Source: Micromonospora okii
GTDB taxonomy: Bacteria > Actinomycetota > Actinomycetes > Mycobacteriales > Micromonosporaceae
Assembly (NCBI RefSeq): GCF_020884795.1
Contig: NZ_BBZF01000019.1
Location: 1-64,000 of the forward strand
Length of the DNA stretch: 64,000 bases
Direction: 5' to 3'
Below the pieces are notes generated by a model that was not told where the DNA came from, searched no databases, and saw only the letters and a list, made by a program, of their open reading frames with translations. Of this stretch, positions 41,992 through 50,382 are shown in pieces (position 1 is the first letter of the stretch; each line of letters begins with the position of its first letter). The position numbers and the translations under genes were made by a program.

Positions 41992-44900
41992 TCAGTCCGG
42001 GCACAGCTCGCCCTGATGGGCGTCGCGGGGCACCAGGTCGCGCACGGCGGCGTCGGTCTCCGGGTCGGCCAGCAGCGCGCAGAGCCGGCCCAGCGCGTCG
42101 TCGACGTCGTGGCTGCCCGCGTCGGCCGCCGCCGCCAGGCGGCGCAGCGGTGACGCCCCGGTCGTCGGCAGGGTCACGCCGACGGTGCTGCCGTCCAGCA
42201 CCGCCATTGGCCCGTCCAGGCCCCGGCCCAGCGGCAGCACCGCCCCCCAGGGGCTCGGGTGGGGGCGCGGCTCACCGGAGCGGGCCCCGCCGGGCAGGGT
42301 CCAGGCGCTGACCCACCGGCCCAGCCCGGCGGCCAGCTTTCGCACGTCGGTGGCGGTGGCGCCCAGCACGTCGCGCCGCCAGGACAGCACCAGCGTCGAC
42401 CCGGTCGCGTCGAGGGCGATCACCCCGTCGCGTTCCTCGGGCCGCAGCGCGATCGGCGGGGCCTTCAGGCGCAGCGCGGCGGTGTCCAGGACGGTGACCC
42501 GGGCCTGGTCGCCGGTGCGGTCGCGGCTGGTGGCGGCGACCGTGCTCCAGTCGGCGCTCATCGCCACGTCGGTGACCCCGTCGACCAGGACCCGCCGGGA
42601 GGTCGCCCCCGTCAGGTCCGCCCTGGACAGGGCGATGGGCGCGCCGGGTGTCCCGGGCACCTCCAGGAGCAGCGCGTCGCGCCCGCCGGGGCCCAGCCAG
42701 AACGTGGCGATCGTGCTGCGCCAGCCCAGGGTGACCCGGCCGCGTTCCGTCCCGGTGCGCAGGTCGTAGAGGACGACGGCGTTCCGGTCCCCGCCCGGGT
42801 CGCCGGTCGTGCCGGTGTCCGGGATCAGCAGGGCGAGCACCTGCCCGGTGGGGTCGATGCTCAGGGCCCGCACCCGCAGGGCGGCCGTCACCGCGCCCAG
42901 CGGCACCGCGAGGCTCACCCGCCGCGCCTGCGTGTCGTAGACGACGAGGCAGCTCAGCGCGTCGGCCAGGGAGGCGGGCAGGCAGGTGGGGTGGTCGGCC
43001 CGGGCCGGCTTCGGCAGCCCCTCGTCGTCCACCGGGGCATCCCGCCGCAGCACCGGCAGGATCGACTGGACGAACGCCACCCTGTCGCCGGCGCGGCTGA
43101 CGACGGCCTGGCTGTTGGTCGCCGAGCCGGCCAGCCGGGTCAGGGTGTCGTCGCGGCGCACGCCGTCGGCCAGCCGCCACAGCGCTGGCCGGCGCGCGGC
43201 GTCCAGCGTCACCAGGCGCGTGCCGTCGGCGCTGAGCTGCTGCGACAGGTCGCTGCCGAACCATTCGACCCGCTGCGGCCCGCCGGAGGCCGCCGGCGGG
43301 CCGGCCGCGCCGCGCGCGCCCGCGTAGTGCGGCAGCAGCGCGTCGACGCCCTCGTACCAGTCGGGGGCGGCGAGGCCCAGGCGCACGTCGGGGTCGGTGC
43401 GCCGGGCGCGCAGGGCGAGCTGGTTGGCCCCGTAGCTGTCCGTGCGCCGAAGGGCCTCGGCCTTCGCGGCGAGGTCGGCGGCGGCGATCTCGGCGCGTTG
43501 CTCCCCGGTGGTGCGCCAGGACAGGCCCAACCCGGCCACGGCGACCAGCAGGACGACCACGGCCGCGAGGACCCGCCGGTGTTGCCGCTGCCGGCTGCCG
43601 GCGACGAAGGCGCGCTCGGCGGGGGTGAGCTGGTCGCCGTGGCTGCCGGTCCAGCGCCGGGCGTCGCGCAGGTCCGCGCCGGTGAGCCGGCGCCGCCCCG
43701 CCGCGCCGCCGGCCATCCGCAGCCGCAGCGTCTCCTGCCAGGTCCGGAACTCGCGGTACCGCTCGGTGAGCGCCCGCAGCCGCTCCCACCCGGTCACCAG
43801 CGACTCGTGGGCCAGCTCCACGCCGGGCGTCGCCCCGGCGGCCCGCAGCACCAGCAGCCGGGTGGTGGCCAGCCGCTGGGCGACCGCGAGCTGCGCGTCG
43901 TCCAGGTCGGCCAGGGCGGCGGTACGGCGCACCGACAGCCCGGCCTCCGGCAGGGGTCGGGTGAGCTGCGCCAGCAGCCGCTCCGCCGCGCCCCGGGCGG
44001 GCGGGTCGAGGGTGTCCCACACCCGCTCGGCGTAGCCGGCCAGCGCGCCCCGCACCCCGCCCAGCTCGTCGTAGGCCCGGTGGGTGAGCAGCCCGGCCTG
44101 CCGGCGCTGCCACAGCTCGGTGAGGGTGAACTGGACCAGGGGCAGCGGGTTCGGCGCGTCCCGCACGTCGTCGACGATCCGGTCGACCAGCCCGGCCTGC
44201 GCCGTCACCGTGCCGTTGCGCCCCAGCGGCCCGGTGATCACGTCGCGGAGCTGCGACGGGCCGAGCTCGGCGACGGTGGCGGGCAGCCAGCGGGCGGTCA
44301 GCGGGTGCAGCGCCGGGTCGCGCAGGCAGGCGCCGAGGAAGGTGTCCCGCAGGGCGAGCACGACCGAGACCCGCGCCCCGGGCCGCAGCGCCGCCCCCAG
44401 CGCGGCGGTCAACGCCCGGCGCTCCGCCACGGGCTGGGCGAGCACCTCCTCGAACTGGTCCACCACGACCACCAGCCGCTCGGCGTCGGTCGCGGCGAGC
44501 ACGGTGGCCAGCGCGTCCGCGCCGTCCGGGCCGGCCAGCCGCGCGGCCAGGGCCGCCACCCGGTCCAGCCGGCCGGCGGGCCCCGGGGCGGGGGCGCCGG
44601 GCGGTCCGGGGGTGGGCGGCCCTGCGCCCGGCGCGATCGGGTTCGGGTCGGCGGCCGGGGCGATCGGGTTCGGGTCGGCGGCCGGGGCGATCGGGTTCGG
44701 GTCGGCGGCCGGGGCGACCGGGTTCGGGTCGGTCAGCCGGTCCAGTGCCAGGGCCAGGGCGTGCGGGGCGGTCGCCGCGTCGGCCGGGCGCAGGACGGCC
44801 ACCGCCAGCCGGGGCGTGCGGCGCAGCCGGGCGAGCACCCCGGCGTGCAGCAGCGAGGTTTTGCCGACCCCGGACGGCCCGACCAGGCAGAGCACCGGCA

Positions 44901-45639
44901 CCGCGACGGCCTGCCGGGCGAGCTGCTCGGCCTGCTCGCCCCGGCCGAAGAACAGCGCCTCGTCGCGCTCGCCGAAGGCCCGCAGCCCCCGGAACGGGGA
45001 CTCCCCCTCGGCCACCCGCGCCAGCTCGGGCCAGACCGGCAGGAGCCGGTCGGTGGGGAGCAGGTAGCCGATGCGGGGCGCAGCGCCGCTGGCCTTCTGG
45101 ACGACCATGCCGACCACCGCGTCGAGCCCGGTGTCCCACACCGGCGACCCGGAGAAGCCCCGCTCCAGGGTGGAGGGGCGGCGGTCGTCGCTGAGGATCT
45201 CCACCCAGCCGGTGGCGACCGCGCCGCCGGTGCGGCCGTACCCCCAGGCGCCCAGCGGCAGGTTGGCCGGGAATCCCACCATGACCAGTTGGGCGTCGGA
45301 GAGGCTGCGGTGTCGGGCGAACGGCAGCGGTCGCGCCCCGGGCGGGGGCGGGGAGAGCAGGCGCAGCCCGGCGACGTCGCCCGTGCCCTCGGGGGTGAGC
45401 GGCGCCCAGGCGGCGACCTCGGCGGCCAGCCGGCGGCCGGGTGCGAGCAGCGGGAAGTCCACCTCGACCCCGCCGACGGGCCGGTCGCCGCCGGCCGGGA
45501 CGCCGAGCGCGGAGGCCACCACGTGGGCGGCGGTGAGCAGGTGCTCCGGCCCGGCGAGGAAGCCGGCGCCGGCCGGGGCGCCGCCCCGCCAGAGGCGCAC
45601 CAGCGCCGCCTCGATCGGGATGCGGCGTGCTGCGTCCAC
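41992..45639 (-). CDS. Trypsin-like protease, nSTAND ATPase and beta-propeller fusion
   Basis: 1215 residues from GTG at 45639 (TTG 45645 also possible). Domains: trypsin-like peptidase (1-200) with His39 in LTAAHVV, Asp88 in GTGDVAGL and Ser163 in RGFSGSPVW; an nSTAND NTPase with P-loop GPSGVGKTS (254-262) and VVVVDQFEEVL; a helical winged region; a transmembrane helix (LAAVVVLLVAVAGLGLSW); and a C-terminal WD40-like propeller. A 9-residue repeat NPIAPAADP occurs near residues 302-335. This architecture is typical of actinobacterial conflict or signalling proteins: propeller senses, STAND switches, protease executes. It is opposite to both biosynthetic blocks and separates them. Confidence 0.88.
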   Translation of the reverse strand: MDAARRIPIEAALVRLWRGGAPAGAGFLAGPEHLLTAAHVVASALGVPAGGDRPVGGVEVDFPLLAPGRRLAAEVAAWAPLTPEGTGDVAGLRLLSPPPPGARPLPFARHRSLSDAQLVMVGFPANLPLGAWGYGRTGGAVATGWVEILSDDRRPSTLERGFSGSPVWDTGLDAVVGMVVQKASGAAPRIGYLLPTDRLLPVWPELARVAEGESPFRGLRAFGERDEALFFGRGEQAEQLARQAVAVPVLCLVGPSGVGKTSLLHAGVLARLRRTPRLAVAVLRPADAATAPHALALALDRLTDPNPVAPAADPNPIAPAADPNPIAPAADPNPIAPGAGPPTPGPPGAPAPGPAGRLDRVAALAARLAGPDGADALATVLAATDAERLVVVVDQFEEVLAQPVAERRALTAALGAALRPGARVSVVLALRDTFLGACLRDPALHPLTARWLPATVAELGPSQLRDVITGPLGRNGTVTAQAGLVDRIVDDVRDAPNPLPLVQFTLTELWQRRQAGLLTHRAYDELGGVRGALAGYAERVWDTLDPPARGAAERLLAQLTRPLPEAGLSVRRTAALADLDDAQLAVAQRLATTRLLVLRAAGATPGVELAHESLVTGWERLRALTERYREFRTWQETLRLRMAGGAAGRRRLTGADLRDARRWTGSHGDQLTPAERAFVAGSRQRQHRRVLAAVVVLLVAVAGLGLSWRTTGEQRAEIAAADLAAKAEALRRTDSYGANQLALRARRTDPDVRLGLAAPDWYEGVDALLPHYAGARGAAGPPAASGGPQRVEWFGSDLSQQLSADGTRLVTLDAARRPALWRLADGVRRDDTLTRLAGSATNSQAVVSRAGDRVAFVQSILPVLRRDAPVDDEGLPKPARADHPTCLPASLADALSCLVVYDTQARRVSLAVPLGAVTAALRVRALSIDPTGQVLALLIPDTGTTGDPGGDRNAVVLYDLRTGTERGRVTLGWRSTIATFWLGPGGRDALLLEVPGTPGAPIALSRADLTGATSRRVLVDGVTDVAMSADWSTVAATSRDRTGDQARVTVLDTAALRLKAPPIALRPEERDGVIALDATGSTLVLSWRRDVLGATATDVRKLAAGLGRWVSAWTLPGGARSGEPRPHPSPWGAVLPLGRGLDGPMAVLDGSTVGVTLPTTGASPLRRLAAAADAGSHDVDDALGRLCALLADPETDAAVRDLVPRDAHQGELCPD
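44633..44740. repeat. 27-bp tandem repeats inside the STAND gene
   Basis: Three perfect units (44633, 44660, 44687) start GCGATCGGGTTCGGGTCGGC; a fourth (44714-44740) has diverged. They code NPIAPAADP in a flexible segment between the ATPase strands. Confidence 0.93.
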
Positions 45640-46151
45640 GGTCAACCCGTTCCCCGTCGGTCGATCGGCGGGCGCCGGGTCGGCTCCGGCCCCGCGCCCA
45701 TCATGCCGGGCGACACCCGGCCACGGGCCGCCGCCTGCGCCCCGGAGGGGCCGGCCTGATCGGGCCGGAGGCGGCAACGACCGGCCAGACTTGGACACCG
45801 AAGTGGACGGTCGCCGGGGACGATCAGAAACAGCCGTCGACCGCGCGGACCGGCCATGGTGGACGGCCGCCGGACGGCCCGCGCCGGCCTGTTTTCGGGC
45901 AGGCTGCCGCCCTGGTCGACGTACCCGCAGGTGGGCAGGCTCGCGCCCGGCGGCCGGCGGCACCGACGGACTCGCGCATCCGATCCTGCCCGCCGGACCG
46001 GCCGAGCGGCAATCGGGCCGCACGACTTTTTTGATCTAGCCATTTGCACCTGGTGATGGTCTCGACGGCTGCCGTAGGGTTCCGGCAACACCCCGAAAGA
46101 CGCACCACTTTGGGCAGTCATGCCCTTTTTCACGCTGGGCGGTAGACCGCA
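45640..46151. other. Divergent intergenic region between STAND gene and second cluster
   Basis: 512 bases with no supported gene. The last 140 bases are distinctly AT-richer (for example CTTTTTTGATCTAGCC at 46025-46040, and CCCTTTTTCACG near 46122-46133) and probably hold the promoter of the second block; TAGGGT near 46074 is -10-like but I find no well-placed -35. Confidence 0.55.
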
Positions 46152-47552
46152 GTGACCATGGATCGTTCGGCAGAAGAATCTACGGTGGACGACCCCTCCT
46201 GGGTCGACGACGTCTTGTTGGCCGGCCCGTCGACCGACGTCTGCTTCCGGCTGCCCGACCCGGTGGACCGGGGCACCCTGCGCCGGCTCGTCGGCGAGGC
46301 GCAGACCCGGCTCGCCGAGGCCGGGCTGCGCCCCGGCGGGGCCGCCGCGCTGCGCCTGCCGCCGTCGCTGGCGTACGTGGTGAACCTCCTCGCCACCTGG
46401 CGCAGCGGGGCCCAGGCGGTCCTGCTCGACCACCGGCTCACCGACCACGAGGTCGCCCAGGCCCTCGAACGGCTCACCCCGCAGGTCGTCATCGCCCCGG
46501 TCCGCAGCGGCGGCGGCGCGCTGAAGATCTTCGTGGACGTGACCGAGGGCGTGACGGCCTACTCGGACCGGCCGGCGGGCAGCCCGCACGCGGTGATCCA
46601 GCTCAGCTCCGGCTCCACCGGCCCGTCGAAGGTGATCGGCCGCAGCGCGGCCTCCCTCGTGGCCGAGGTGCGCCGCTACACCCGCATCGACGGCGTCGCC
46701 CTGCCCGGCGAGCGGATCATCCTGCTGCCGTCCATGGTGCACGTGCTGGGCCTGGTCGGCGGGCTGCTCTACGGGCTGCACGCCCGGGTCACGCTGGTGC
46801 CGCCGGACCGCCTCAGCGGCGACGCCGTGCTGGCCGCCGTCGCCGCCGACGACAGCCCCGCCACCGTGCTCGGCGTGCCCTTCCACATCGGACTGCTCGC
46901 CTCCACCCGGCCCACCGGCCCGCTGCCGCAGTTCAGGCGGATGACCACCGGCGGCGAGCTGGTGCCCCCGGCCGTGGTGGCCGCGTTCACCGACCGCTTC
47001 GGGGCGACCCTGGGCAACATGTACGGCATGACCGAGGTCGGGGTCATCGGCACCGACCTGCACGGGCGGCACCGCCCGGCGATCGCCCCCGCGCCCGGCA
47101 TCGAGGTCCGCGAGTCGTCCACCGGGGAGCTGTGGGTGAGCTGCCCGGACTCGCCGTACGTCGGCCTGAGCGACCCGGACCGCTGGGCCGACGGCTGGCT
47201 GCACACCCGCGACGCCGGCACGGTCGACCCGGACACCGGCCTGGTCACCGTGCGCGGCCGGCTCGACTCGCAGGTCTCCGTCGGTGGCCTGAAGGTGGAC
47301 CTCACCGAGGTCGAGGCCACCCTCACCGGGCTGCCCGGTGTCGGCGCGGCCGTGGTGGTCTACGACAACGGCATCACCGCGTACGTGCAGCCGGACGGGC
47401 CGACGTCGGAGGAGGCGCTGGAGACGCTGCTGGCCGAGCGGCTGGCCGGCTACAAGCGCCCCCGCGTGCTGCGCCTGCTCGACCGCCTGCCCCGGACCAC
47501 CACCGGCAAGCTGGTCCGCTCGACCGAGGCGCTGCGGGCGGCCACGCCGTGA
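46152..47552 (+). CDS. Adenylate-forming acyl-CoA/ACP ligase 1
   Basis: 466 residues from GTG at 46152 (ATG at 46158 equally possible; no clear Shine-Dalgarno). It shows QLSSGSTGPSKVIGRSA (P-loop), NMYGMTEVG and LVTVRGRLDSQVSVGGLKV, then TTTGKLVRS with the catalytic Lys: an ANL-family ligase. Slightly short, with little extra C-terminal sequence. Facing a PPTase and two ACPs, it probably loads an acyl or aryl acid onto one of them. The substrate cannot be read with confidence. Confidence 0.9.
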   Translation: MTMDRSAEESTVDDPSWVDDVLLAGPSTDVCFRLPDPVDRGTLRRLVGEAQTRLAEAGLRPGGAAALRLPPSLAYVVNLLATWRSGAQAVLLDHRLTDHEVAQALERLTPQVVIAPVRSGGGALKIFVDVTEGVTAYSDRPAGSPHAVIQLSSGSTGPSKVIGRSAASLVAEVRRYTRIDGVALPGERIILLPSMVHVLGLVGGLLYGLHARVTLVPPDRLSGDAVLAAVAADDSPATVLGVPFHIGLLASTRPTGPLPQFRRMTTGGELVPPAVVAAFTDRFGATLGNMYGMTEVGVIGTDLHGRHRPAIAPAPGIEVRESSTGELWVSCPDSPYVGLSDPDRWADGWLHTRDAGTVDPDTGLVTVRGRLDSQVSVGGLKVDLTEVEATLTGLPGVGAAVVVYDNGITAYVQPDGPTSEEALETLLAERLAGYKRPRVLRLLDRLPRTTTGKLVRSTEALRAATP

Positions 47553-47590
47553 CCGGGCCGCTCCGGCGGCCCGCCGCCCCGACCGACCGC

Positions 47591-48217
47591 TCAGTGGGCG
47601 ACGACGTCCACCGCGTCGGCCGGGCCGTCCACCGCGACGGCCAGCACCAGGTCGCCGGCCGACGCGAGGTCACCGGCCAGCCGGGGGTGGCCGACCCGCA
47701 GCCCGCGCGCGCCGGGCACCGGGCGAAGCGGCCCGCCCGGTCCGGCGGGCACCGGCATCCGGCGGCGCAACCCGCCGTCGCGCAGCCCCCGGCCGAGCGC
47801 CTTGCCCACCGCCTCCTTGGCCGTCCACAGCAGCAGGAACGCCTCGGCACGCCGGTCGGCGGGGTGGGCGGCCAACCAGGCGGCCTCCTCCGGGGCGTAC
47901 CAGCGGCGGGCCAGCGCCACCGCGGGCAGGTCGCGGCGGCGCTCGACGTCGACCCCCACGGGGCCTGCGCGGCGGGCCGCGACCACTACCACGCCGTCGG
48001 CGTGGCTGACGCTCACCAACAGCCCGGCCCCGTCGCCGGCGCGGACGAACGGCCGACCGTCGGCGTCGCGCCCCACCCGGATCTCCGCCTCCGGCCGACC
48101 GAGCAGCGCGCCACCCGCGCGCCGCAGCAGCAACCGGGCCGCCGCCGGCCGACCGCCGGCTGCGCGGCCCACCCACACGTTCACGGTGTCCCGACCGGGC
48201 ACCGCTGACTGGCTCAC
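47591..48217 (-). CDS. 4'-phosphopantetheinyl transferase (Sfp type)
   Basis: 208 residues from GTG at 48217; an internal GTG at 48184 has a better-looking upstream GGGA. VGVDVERRR carries the first acidic metal ligand and LLWTAKEAVGKALG the WxxKEA motif. It would convert apo-ACPs of the region to holo form. Its start is only 15 bp from the divergent ACP gene start, so promoter elements must overlap or sit inside coding sequence. Confidence 0.9.
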   Translation of the reverse strand: MSQSAVPGRDTVNVWVGRAAGGRPAAARLLLRRAGGALLGRPEAEIRVGRDADGRPFVRAGDGAGLLVSVSHADGVVVVAARRAGPVGVDVERRRDLPAVALARRWYAPEEAAWLAAHPADRRAEAFLLLWTAKEAVGKALGRGLRDGGLRRRMPVPAGPGGPLRPVPGARGLRVGHPRLAGDLASAGDLVLAVAVDGPADAVDVVAH

Positions 48218-48232
48218 GGAAAGAGGTTAACC

Positions 48233-48499
48233 ATGCGCGACGAGGTCCGTGCCTTCGTCATCTCCCAGCTCGCCGACATGAACTACGACGTCGACGACAT
48301 CGACGACGACACCACGCTCGGCCCCTCCGGCGTCGACCTGGAGTCGCTGGCCCTGGCCGACCTGGCCGTGCGGGTCGAGGACCACTACGGCCTGAAGTTC
48401 GCCGACGACGAGTCGGAGAAGCTGGCCCTGATGACGGTCGGCGAGTTCACCACGATGATCGCCGACCGGGTCGCCGCGACGGCCGACGGCAACTCCTGA
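48233..48499 (+). CDS. Acyl carrier protein 1
   Basis: 88 residues; AAAGAGG precedes the ATG. Acidic, four-helix ACP with the phosphopantetheine Ser38 in GVDLESLALADL; the usual DSL is DLESL here. It overlaps the start of ACP2 by one base (TGATG). Probably charged by one of the two ANL ligases. Confidence 0.88.
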   Translation: MRDEVRAFVISQLADMNYDVDDIDDDTTLGPSGVDLESLALADLAVRVEDHYGLKFADDESEKLALMTVGEFTTMIADRVAATADGNS

Positions 48500-48744
48500 T
48501 GTCCGGTCAGCCCGAGTTGGGGCGAGCCGACCTGCTGACCATGCTCGCCGAGATGACCGGCAAGCCGGCCGACGAGGTGCCCGACCGGGTGGGCTCGATG
48601 GAGCTGGCCTGGCTGGTGCACATGGTCGAGCAGCGCCACGACCGCCGGCTCGACCTCACCGACGACCAGCTCGCGGGTATCCGCACGGTCGACGACGCCG
48701 TGGCGGTGTTCCGCGCCTGCCTGAGCGTCCCCGCAGATGGCTGA
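48499..48744 (+). CDS. Acyl carrier protein-like protein 2
   Basis: 81 residues. ACP-like length and helix pattern; the site reads DRVGSMELAWL, so Ser33 is kept but the preceding Asp is Gly (GSMEL rather than DSLEL). It overlaps the KS gene by 8 bp. It may be a functional carrier for a different acyl group or one with poor PPTase recognition. Confidence 0.75.
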   Translation: MSGQPELGRADLLTMLAEMTGKPADEVPDRVGSMELAWLVHMVEQRHDRRLDLTDDQLAGIRTVDDAVAVFRACLSVPADG

Positions 48745-49831
48745 GCGGGCCGGCGTACGGATCACCGGCGTCCACGCGCTCAGCGCGCTCGGCAGGGGGG
48801 CCGACGCGCAGCTCGCCGGGGTGCTCGCCGGCGCCCCGGCGTTCCGGCCGGTCGGCCGGTTCGACACCACCGCCCGCCGGGTCGGCGTGGCGGCCACCCT
48901 GCCGGAGGCCGGCGCCCTGCCCGACGAGCTGGCCGAGGCGGTGCGCGCCGCCTGCGCGGCGGCCCGGCTCGGCCCGGGGGAGCGGGCGGTTGCGCCGCTG
49001 CTGCTCGCCGCGCACGGCGGCGCGGGAGTGCCGGCCTTGGCCCGGGAGCTGGCCGACGGCTGCGGCCTGGCCGGCGCGCCCCGGGCCTACACCAGCGCCT
49101 GCGTGTCGGCGTCCACGGCGGTGGCCGACGCCGCCGCGCTGATCGCCCGCGGCGACGTCGACCGCGTCGTGGTCGCCGCCGGCTACCTGGTCGAACCCGA
49201 CCAGTACGCGCTCTTCGACGCCGGGCGTGCCCTGGCCACCGACGGCGCGGTGCGCCCGTTCAGCGCGGGCCGGCGCGGGCTGCTGCTCGGCGACGGCGTG
49301 GCCGCCGTGGTGCTGGAGTCCGCCGGGGCGGCCCGCCGCCGGGGCGCGCCGACGCTGGCGGAGGTGCTCGGCTGGGGGCGGGCCGGCGACGGCCACCACC
49401 CCTGCCAGCCCGACCCGCAGGGGCGCGGGCTGGCGCGGGCGGTCGGTGCGGCGCTGCGCCGTGCCGGGCTGCGCCCGGAGGAGATCGGGTACGTCAACGC
49501 CAACGCCACCGGCACCGGCTACAGCGACGCGGCCGAGGCGGCGGCCCTGCGGCTGGCGTGGGGTGAGCACGCCGGTCGGGTGCCGATCAGCTCCACCAAG
49601 GCGCTGCACGGGCACGCCCTGGAGGCGTCCGGGCTGCTGGAGCTGGTGGTGACCGTCCTCGCCACGGGGCACGGGAAGCTGCCGGTCAACGCCGGCTGGC
49701 TCGGCCCCGACGAGGCGTGCCCGCTGGACGTGATCCGCGACGCGCCCCGCCCGGCCGCCACCCCGTACGCGCTGAGCCTGAACTCCGCGTTCGGCGGCGC
49801 GAACACCGCCCTGCTGGTGGGTGCGGCATGA
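48737..49831 (+). CDS. Ketosynthase with altered active site (Cys-Asn-His)
   Basis: 364 residues. Thiolase fold with Cys122 in YTSACVSASTAV and His293 in HGHALEASG, but the first catalytic His is replaced: YVNANATGTGYSD gives Asn256 where KSs have VNAHGTGT. It is about 50 residues shorter than a typical KS. Loss of one decarboxylation His suggests that it may do acyl transfer, a Claisen reaction with altered mechanism, or ester formation. It overlaps the half-length KS-like gene by 4 bp. Confidence 0.85.
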   Translation: MAERAGVRITGVHALSALGRGADAQLAGVLAGAPAFRPVGRFDTTARRVGVAATLPEAGALPDELAEAVRAACAAARLGPGERAVAPLLLAAHGGAGVPALARELADGCGLAGAPRAYTSACVSASTAVADAAALIARGDVDRVVVAAGYLVEPDQYALFDAGRALATDGAVRPFSAGRRGLLLGDGVAAVVLESAGAARRRGAPTLAEVLGWGRAGDGHHPCQPDPQGRGLARAVGAALRRAGLRPEEIGYVNANATGTGYSDAAEAAALRLAWGEHAGRVPISSTKALHGHALEASGLLELVVTVLATGHGKLPVNAGWLGPDEACPLDVIRDAPRPAATPYALSLNSAFGGANTALLVGAA

Positions 49832-50382
49832 CGGGGGAGACGATCGGCGGCCTGCGGGTGCTCGCCGAGGCGCGCTGGCCCGAGCCGGGCGACGCCGCGC
49901 CGCCGACCCTGCCCGGGTTCGTGCACTCGACGTTCAGCCCGGTCGTGGCGGCCGTGGCCGACCGCTGCCTCACCCGGCGGCACGGCGAGCGGCCGGCCCC
50001 GGAGCCGGTGGCCGCCCGGACGGCGGTGGTGCTGGTCAGCGCGGCCGGGGACCGGGCGAGCGCCGACCACGTGCGTGCCACGGTCGCGCAGGGCGGCCGA
50101 CCCGGTCCGCTGTTCTTCTTCCAGTCCGTGCCGAACAGCGTCGCCGGGCACGTCGCGGCGCGCTGGGGGCTGGGCGGCCCGGTGGTCTGCGTGGCCCCGA
50201 CCGGGGACCCGCTGGCCGAGGGCACTGCCGAGGCGGAGCTGCTGTGCGCCGACGGCGACGCCGACGAGACCTTGTTGATCATGATTGAGCAGCCACCCGG
50301 CGACGCCGGCGCGGCCGGCCCGGGCGAGGCGCCCGGGACCCGGGCCGTCGCGGTGCTGCTGGGGGGAGGAGACACCCGATGA
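49828..50382 (+). CDS. Half-length ketosynthase-like (CLF/PF13723-like) protein
   Basis: 184 residues. FFFQSVPNSVAGHVAARWGL and VVCVAPTGDPLAEGTAEAE resemble the N-terminal domain of chain-length-factor-type KSs used in aryl polyene clusters (Ketoacyl-synt_2). No catalytic Cys is present and the C-terminal half is missing. The start overlaps the upstream KS (ATGA), so the two are likely partners. It could be a scaffold subunit for the Cys-Asn-His KS. Confidence 0.62.
   Translation: MTGETIGGLRVLAEARWPEPGDAAPPTLPGFVHSTFSPVVAAVADRCLTRRHGERPAPEPVAARTAVVLVSAAGDRASADHVRATVAQGGRPGPLFFFQSVPNSVAGHVAARWGLGGPVVCVAPTGDPLAEGTAEAELLCADGDADETLLIMIEQPPGDAGAAGPGEAPGTRAVAVLLGGGDTR

Noticed and set aside
45998..46032. 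Intrinsic terminator (short GC stem then T-run)
   Set aside because: The stem is only about 5 bp with a 12-base loop and no plus-strand gene ends upstream; the T-run is more likely part of an AT-rich promoter region.
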